Assembly (NCBI GenBank): GCA_009859145.1
Contig: VRVR01000031.1
Location: 62,001 to 126,000, forward strand
DNA: 64,000 bases
From: Andalucia godoyi
Taxonomy: Eukaryota > Discoba > Jakobea > Jakobida > Andaluciidae
Direction: 5' to 3'
Below the pieces are notes generated by a model that was not told the origin of the DNA, made no database searches, and saw only the letters and a program-made list of their open reading frames with translations. Below, piece by piece: positions 58,932 to 64,000 of this stretch. Positions within the stretch are counted from its first letter, which is position 1. Each line of letters opens with the position of its first letter. The position numbers were made by a program, and so were the translations under genes.

Positions 58932-61900
58932 TCATGTGCGGCGAACACGGGACTGGGACACTGGTGTCGTGCTGCGTGCGGAACCAGGTCTTGTGCTACT
59001 TGCAGTGGCAGTTGTAGGATTGACGGAGGACGACGAAGAAGAAGAAGAGGTCTTGCTCGGAGGTGCAGCGAGTTGAGAACGCGGAGTCGACGACGAAATG
59101 GAAGCAGAAGACGACCCACGGCTGGGAGGTCCAGGTGCCGGTGTTGGGCCGGCGGCTCGAAGCGGCGCATTGTTCGTTAGAACGGCTGCCGAAGAAGGCT
59201 CCTTTTCATCGAGCATGACAACATTCTTGACGACTTGATTTCGGACCTTCTTGACACGGGACGCAAACTGCAAGGTGGACAGTGTTTCCTGCATATCCAA
59301 GGGGTCCGGAGCAACATTCGCAACCATGACTGTCTTTGCAGAGCCCCCGAGAACATCCTGCAACAGCAGTGTGAGCTTTGAGTTCCGATACGGAACAAAC
59401 GATGCATTTTCCGACAAGGCCGCAACAACATCGCCCAGAGCAGAAAGAGACTTGTTGATGTGCTGTGCTTCTTTGAATCGCTCACCTGACGAATGCGACT
59501 TTGCGATGCGCTCCGAACCAGCCAAGTCAATGAAGCACAGCTTTGAAGACAATCGCGTGTTCGTCACATGATTCTCTACTTCGATCGTGATGAAGAACAA
59601 GAGATGCGAACGCGACGACGCAGGGTTCTGTGCCGTCGCGTGCACTTGCCGACGAGAAACTCCCTGTGCCATCAGCCCGAGGACGTCGTGCGCGGAGGTG
59701 CATACATGCACGGACAGTCCCGCCAGCAACGCCGAGGCAGATGTGCTGAGAGACGACGACGAAGGAGAGCTTGACGCGGCTGCCGAAAACGCCCCAGCGC
59801 CCGCAAACGGCGGCGTGGAGGCGACAGAACCAAGCATGTCGCGAACTTGGTCCAGATATAATTCTGCCATGGAGCACTGGATAAGAAAGGATGAGCGCGC
59901 AGACGGTGCAGACGCCCCAACGCTGACCGTCCCGGGCTTGTAGTGCGCGAGCTCGTGCATGCGGGAAAACAGATCCTCAACCGCACGAGGGATGATTCCA
60001 CGTTGCGGAGCGTACAAGGACGCCGCACCGAGCGCCTCGTCGCCGAACATGGTGTACGTCTTTCCGGAACCCGTTTGCCCGTATGCAAATATACAAATTG
60101 GAAAGCCATCCAGTGCAGACTGGATGAGCGGCGAAACCTGGTCATACACTCTTTCTTGCGTGTGGTCTGCATCCATGACGGAAAAGAAATGGAAAGCGCG
60201 TGTGCCCAGCGCAGCAGAAGTGGTCTTGATGGTCCCGCTGTCAGTATCCGCCCGCAGTTCTTGCGCAGAATACTCGAATGCCGAATCTGCTTCTTCGTCC
60301 ATGTTGAAATCAGAGCCCAGAGAATTATACTTGTTATGGGCAATCATTCGACGAGGACGAATTCGAACAATGACACGAATGTTCCCCTTAGCCTCTTCAA
60401 TAGCGTTGTGCAAAGCCTTTCTTCTCCGAGACTCGTCTTTGAGTTGCTCTACCAGACTGGTGTTTTCTCGCTCCAGCCGACTGATTCTTTCCTCTAGCTT
60501 CGCCTTGGCAGTCGCGCAGGCGACTATATAAAAAGCTACCTTTTGTGCTTCGCTGTCCTCTGCACGCAACTCTTCGCCGAAATCATCGACGGGCGAATTG
60601 GGATCAGAGTTCGCAATAATTCCCATCTGCTTTGCCTGCGATTTTAAAAAGTCCACCATTTTTGTCCGCGTATCCGATGGCAGTTGCCTTGAAAAGACAT
60701 TCTCCCAACGATCGACAATCTGCTGACGGACATCTTGGATGGCCAGTCGAGCAGAGTGCACCAAGGACTGCGAATTCTCGGCCTCCAATCTCCACTGCAC
60801 GCGTTCCGACCGAAGAAGAGCAACCTGTCTCTCATAGTCTTCCACGCGATTCAGCAGCACGGAATGATCGGAAAACGACTGAGCTTGCAGTGTATTCCGC
60901 AGTAATTCGCATTCCTTCTGGTGCTTCTCAAGCAACTGCTGCCGCTCGATGTCCCACTGCGTTTTGTCGTCCTTCCAGATTGTCGTTAAAATGTCGGTTT
61001 CCTCCGCCCAGTGCGCCAGAAGCGCCGCCTTGTCCCGCTCCCATTCCTTCTGCGCCTTGACAATTGCATCACGAATTCGATCCGCTACATCCGCATCCAC
61101 AACATTTGAATTCTGCATCGACTCCAAAAGCCTCTGTTTTTCTCGATTCCACTCGGCCTCGAGCGTCTCCTGCCGCTTCACGTACATTTTCCGCTCATCC
61201 TCTATGGCCCGCTTATGGAGAATGGTCGAGTCTTCGATTTCGTGCTGCAATCTCCGAATCTCTGCCTCTAGATTGGCCTTGATCGATATTTGCTCGTGTA
61301 ACTTCTGTGCAATGACCAAAGGCTGCTGCGTCGGCGAGGACACGGCCGCGGAAACATGCGGCTGTTGTGCGGTGGCAGCTTGCATCTGTGCTTGCTCCAA
61401 CTTGATTCTCAGTCTGTCATTGTCTGAAATGATCTGCATTCGTTCACGTTCAAACTTGTCCAGCAGAGCCTGTCGTTCTGCATCCCACGCACCAGATGCA
61501 TGTTGTGAGTAATACGGTGCTGCCGCAGGAGTATACTGGCCAGTGCTCAGAGTTTGAAAAGACGACACATGGAGCCCGCCAGCGCTGCTACTGTGGAACG
61601 GATGATGCGCAGTGCCGGAAGTAGACGACGCAGACGACGAGGAGGTGTTTAGCGATCCAGGTGCTGCTGCTGGAGGCGGTGGCATTCGCCTAGGTGGAGG
61701 TGGAACATCTGCCGCATTCGACAGATGAGCGGTCACAGAATTCGAAGAACCCGGCGGCTGACTGCTCAGCGGCACAAAAACCGGTTGATACACGCTCGAG
61801 CTGTACGTCACATTGCTTCCACCACCGGCGCTGCCGCTGGAGCTACTGGTGCTGCTTGCGGATCGTGCGCTTGCTCTCGAAGCCGATGACGAAGAAGATG

Positions 61901-62702
61901 CATTCAGTAAAGCTGATGAGTTATGCGGCCCTGAAAGAACCATCGGTTGCACATAGCGCATCGATTCTGCATCAGAGAACGACTGCGAGACCGACGGTTG
62001 ATCACCATACATTGAATAATTCACCGAGGATTGGTGATTCTGATAGTTATGAGGCTGGGGATGTTGCTGTGCTTGCGGTGGCTGCGGCTGCGGATGGTGG
62101 TGGTGGTGGTGGTGGTGGTGGCCATGATGCGGGTGATACGATCCAGTTGCATCGTAGGAACCATGCAAACTCCCGCTGCTGTTGTTGAGCAATACAGACG
62201 TGGAAGAAGGATGCGAATGAGCAGCAGCAGCCTCGCTTCCGTACTCATTGCTGTTGTGGCCGACATGACCGTCGAATTCCGTCGAGTTTGGAACCACAAT
62301 CGGCTCGGGAACATGCAAGACTCTCACTTTTTCAGGCTCCTCCTTCTGCCCATGACCATGGCTGTGATTGTGATTGTGATTGTGATTGTGACTTTGGGAA
62401 GCGCCGGCCGTCGAACTGTCCAACGACGCAGAAGCAGAGGAAGCAGAGGAAGCAGAGGAAGCTCGTCGAAGAACAAAGGTGCAGTTTGCATAGAGTCCGA
62501 TATCAGCACCGGACTGCTCATTGGTGATGAGACGATCTCCAAGAAGCAGCAATTGATCAGAGACTGGAACGCCAGTCACTTTTTCGAGGTTCCGCTTGAT
62601 CTTCTCAACACGAAGTCGGCTCACATCGGATTCTTTCAGTACAATCTTGTACTTCTTCCGATCAAACTCGGAAAACACTGTAAAACTGATTTTTTCACTC
62701 AT
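58932..62702 (-). CDS. Kinesin-14 with N-terminal ubiquitin-like domain
   Basis: 1256 aa, ATG at 62702. Residues 1-80 fit a ubiquitin-like fold (RKKYKIVLKESDVSRLRVEKIK then PVSDQLLLLGDRLITNEQSGADIGLYANCTFVLR). A disordered Ser/His-rich stretch (about 85-400) and coiled coil (about 410-765) follow. The kinesin-14 neck-motor joint (HNAIEEAKGNIRVIVRIRP) is at about 772. Motor motifs: GQTGSGKTYTM (P-loop, about 875), NPASSRSH (switch I, about 1027), FIDLAGSER (switch II, about 1058). A Ser-rich tail of about 100 residues follows the motor. Kinesin-14s move toward microtubule minus ends in spindles and cilia. The ubiquitin-like start is unusual for the family. Confidence 0.9.
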   Translation of the reverse strand: MSEKISFTVFSEFDRKKYKIVLKESDVSRLRVEKIKRNLEKVTGVPVSDQLLLLGDRLITNEQSGADIGLYANCTFVLRRASSASSASSASASLDSSTAGASQSHNHNHNHNHSHGHGQKEEPEKVRVLHVPEPIVVPNSTEFDGHVGHNSNEYGSEAAAAHSHPSSTSVLLNNSSGSLHGSYDATGSYHPHHGHHHHHHHHHPQPQPPQAQQHPQPHNYQNHQSSVNYSMYGDQPSVSQSFSDAESMRYVQPMVLSGPHNSSALLNASSSSSASRASARSASSTSSSSGSAGGGSNVTYSSSVYQPVFVPLSSQPPGSSNSVTAHLSNAADVPPPPRRMPPPPAAAPGSLNTSSSSASSTSGTAHHPFHSSSAGGLHVSSFQTLSTGQYTPAAAPYYSQHASGAWDAERQALLDKFERERMQIISDNDRLRIKLEQAQMQAATAQQPHVSAAVSSPTQQPLVIAQKLHEQISIKANLEAEIRRLQHEIEDSTILHKRAIEDERKMYVKRQETLEAEWNREKQRLLESMQNSNVVDADVADRIRDAIVKAQKEWERDKAALLAHWAEETDILTTIWKDDKTQWDIERQQLLEKHQKECELLRNTLQAQSFSDHSVLLNRVEDYERQVALLRSERVQWRLEAENSQSLVHSARLAIQDVRQQIVDRWENVFSRQLPSDTRTKMVDFLKSQAKQMGIIANSDPNSPVDDFGEELRAEDSEAQKVAFYIVACATAKAKLEERISRLERENTSLVEQLKDESRRRKALHNAIEEAKGNIRVIVRIRPRRMIAHNKYNSLGSDFNMDEEADSAFEYSAQELRADTDSGTIKTTSAALGTRAFHFFSVMDADHTQERVYDQVSPLIQSALDGFPICIFAYGQTGSGKTYTMFGDEALGAASLYAPQRGIIPRAVEDLFSRMHELAHYKPGTVSVGASAPSARSSFLIQCSMAELYLDQVRDMLGSVASTPPFAGAGAFSAAASSSPSSSSLSTSASALLAGLSVHVCTSAHDVLGLMAQGVSRRQVHATAQNPASSRSHLLFFITIEVENHVTNTRLSSKLCFIDLAGSERIAKSHSSGERFKEAQHINKSLSALGDVVAALSENASFVPYRNSKLTLLLQDVLGGSAKTVMVANVAPDPLDMQETLSTLQFASRVKKVRNQVVKNVVMLDEKEPSSAAVLTNNAPLRAAGPTPAPGPPSRGSSSASISSSTPRSQLAAPPSKTSSSSSSSSVNPTTATASSTRPGSARSTTPVSQSRVRRT

Positions 62703-63236
62703 CGCAATCGTACGCTTTCTACTCTTCCTAGTTTCATTTATTTCCTTCGTGTTCCGCTTCCTCCTTTCCTATTACTCCTTTTGGTGACACTCTCCAAAAT
62801 AACATTTAAAAACGAATACAATTTTTCAACAACAACAACAACAACAACAACAAATCAAAACAAAAGAAGACGCAACAAAATATACAAGAACACTAATAAA
62901 GCAGCAGACCGTTACTGCACATCCGCATGGATGATGAGGACTTGATGCTTGATGCCAGATACACTTTTCCACAAGAAAGCTGTCGAGGAAGGCGGCCTAT
63001 TGAGCATTGAGTGCTGTTCACTGTCGATGCATTTTTGGATCCGTCCTTTTGGGGTGTTTTCCCATTCATTAATTGCTGCTGTTTCTTATTTTTAAAAGGT
63101 TTGGGTTTTGAGGATTTTTTTTCAGTTTTTCTTTTCTTTTATTTTATTTTTATTGTTTTTTTGCTTTGGGAATTGCGGTGGCTGGCCAGGGTTGTGGAGA
63201 GCTGTTGGTTGCTAGGTTGTTTGTTTGTTTGGACTG
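62703..63236. other. Divergent intergenic region
   Basis: 534 bp. (CAA)n at 62828-62852 and a T-rich tract at 63112-63165 shortly before the alpha-SNAP start. No gene supported. Confidence 0.4.
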
Positions 63237-64000
63237 ATGAGCGGGAGTGATAGTGAGAAGGCGTCTGCGCTTGTGGACAAGGCGGACAAGAAGGTTACTG
63301 GATTCAAGCTTTTTGGGAAGAAGTATGACGAGGCGCTTGAGCTTTATGAAAGGGCGGCGAACCTGTACAAGCTTGACAAGCAGTGGTCTGAGGCAGGCAG
63401 TGTGTTTGAGAAGATGGCGGAGTGCCACATGAAGCTGGAGTCGCCTCTTGAAGCGTGTTCTTCGCTTGTGGATGCAGCAAAGGCGTATCAAAAGACGAGT
63501 GCGACGGATGCAATCAAGTGTCTGGAGCGGGCATCGGAGATGATGATTGATGCTGGACGGTTTAGTCAGGCCGCGAATGTTCACAAGGATCTTGGACAGC
63601 TCTATGAAGATGAAGTCCAGCTCGAGAAGGCTATTGCGTCGTATCAACGCGCCGCGGACTTTTATCTCGGTGAGAATCAGCAGGGCTCTGCAAATCCGTG
63701 TATGCTAAAGGTTGCACATCTTGCGGCACAAAAGGAAGATTATGAGCTGGCTATCAAGATGTTTGAGGAGGTTGCAGAGGCGTCGCTGCGCAACAATTTG
63801 CTCAAGTACTCCGTCAAGGAATACCTGTTCAAGGCCATGATCTGCAGGTTTGCTTCCATCAAGGGCCTTGAGACTTCGCAGGATGAGGCGGTACAGACCA
63901 TTGAAAGATACCAGGACATGGACGTCACTTTCCAGGATACCCGGGAATCCAAGCTGCTGTGGGCAATCGTCGATGCGTTCGACAAGCACGACGTGGACAT
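63237..64000 (+). CDS. Alpha-SNAP (Sec17), 3' end outside the window
   Basis: ATG at 63237 (MSGSDSEKASALVDKADKK). The 254 codons present match alpha-SNAP closely: ALELYERAANLYKLDKQWSEAG, CLERASEMMIDAGRFSQAA, LKVAHLAAQKEDYELAI and NNLLKYSVKEYLFKAMICR. These are the TPR-like helical hairpins of the twisted sheet. Alpha-SNAP couples NSF to SNARE bundles for disassembly. About 40-45 residues, including the conserved C-terminal NSF-activating end, should lie past position 64000. Confidence 0.93.
   Translation, partial: MSGSDSEKASALVDKADKKVTGFKLFGKKYDEALELYERAANLYKLDKQWSEAGSVFEKMAECHMKLESPLEACSSLVDAAKAYQKTSATDAIKCLERASEMMIDAGRFSQAANVHKDLGQLYEDEVQLEKAIASYQRAADFYLGENQQGSANPCMLKVAHLAAQKEDYELAIKMFEEVAEASLRNNLLKYSVKEYLFKAMICRFASIKGLETSQDEAVQTIERYQDMDVTFQDTRESKLLWAIVDAFDKHDVD

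Noticed and set aside
1-64000. tRNA, rRNA or snRNA genes
   Set aside because: I looked for B-box (GGTTCGANNCC) and rRNA-like stretches and saw none convincing; a covariance-model scan would settle it.

Overview
The window is nuclear DNA of a eukaryote, most likely a free-living flagellated protist with compact, intron-poor genes. Eukaryotic machinery is everywhere: an SWR1-type remodeller, RNA polymerase III subunit RPC9, 14-3-3, kinesin-14, alpha-SNAP, a MAN1-like nuclear envelope protein, UFSP2, ALG13 and NAA10. Radial spoke protein RSPH4/6 and DZIP1 imply a motile cilium. Two introns are well supported (GTATGC/GTATGT donors, TTAG acceptors). Codon use is balanced and intergenic DNA is rich in microsatellites. 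I cannot name the species; an excavate-type flagellate such as a jakobid would fit, but that is a guess.

Layout. 1-5.9 kb is a decayed or accessory region: an Rrp8-like methyltransferase cut by the window edge, degenerate coding fragments, a broken PD-(D/E)XK nuclease-like gene and a Tc1/mariner-family transposon with 40-bp perfect inverted repeats and a broken transposase. 6-21 kb carries a secreted GPI-type protein, a double-domain purine nucleoside phosphorylase, RPC9, a PH-like/ankyrin protein, RSPH4/6, MAN1-like, a secreted TPR/OGT-like protein and ALG13. 21.6-27.8 kb is the SWR1-type ATPase plus a SANT-domain continuation. 28-45 kb holds two large secreted subtilases, a bacterial-type Dps, an MFS transporter, UFSP2, an unknown coiled-coil protein and an RPEL-repeat protein. 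45-64 kb holds a divergent sirtuin, 14-3-3, NAA10, a rifampicin-phosphotransferase/PEP-synthase-like protein, DZIP1, uridine phosphorylase, a kinesin-14 with an N-terminal ubiquitin-like domain, and the start of alpha-SNAP.

The most interesting signal is a family of three related short repeats (about 10.3, 15.5 and 40.2 kb, the last inverted). They carry scraps of a Fanzor/TnpB RNA-guided nuclease: the N-terminal RxxPxxEQ...LRKW motif, the CPAC zinc-ribbon half, and the RuvC-III motif with NGARNI. Each has a conserved hairpin just after the stop codon. They look like non-autonomous, internally deleted derivatives of a Fanzor transposon still present elsewhere in the genome, or recently so.

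Apart from these elements the genes are ordinary single-gene eukaryotic units on both strands, with no operon logic. Starts below are the first sensible ATG, not the longest open frame.
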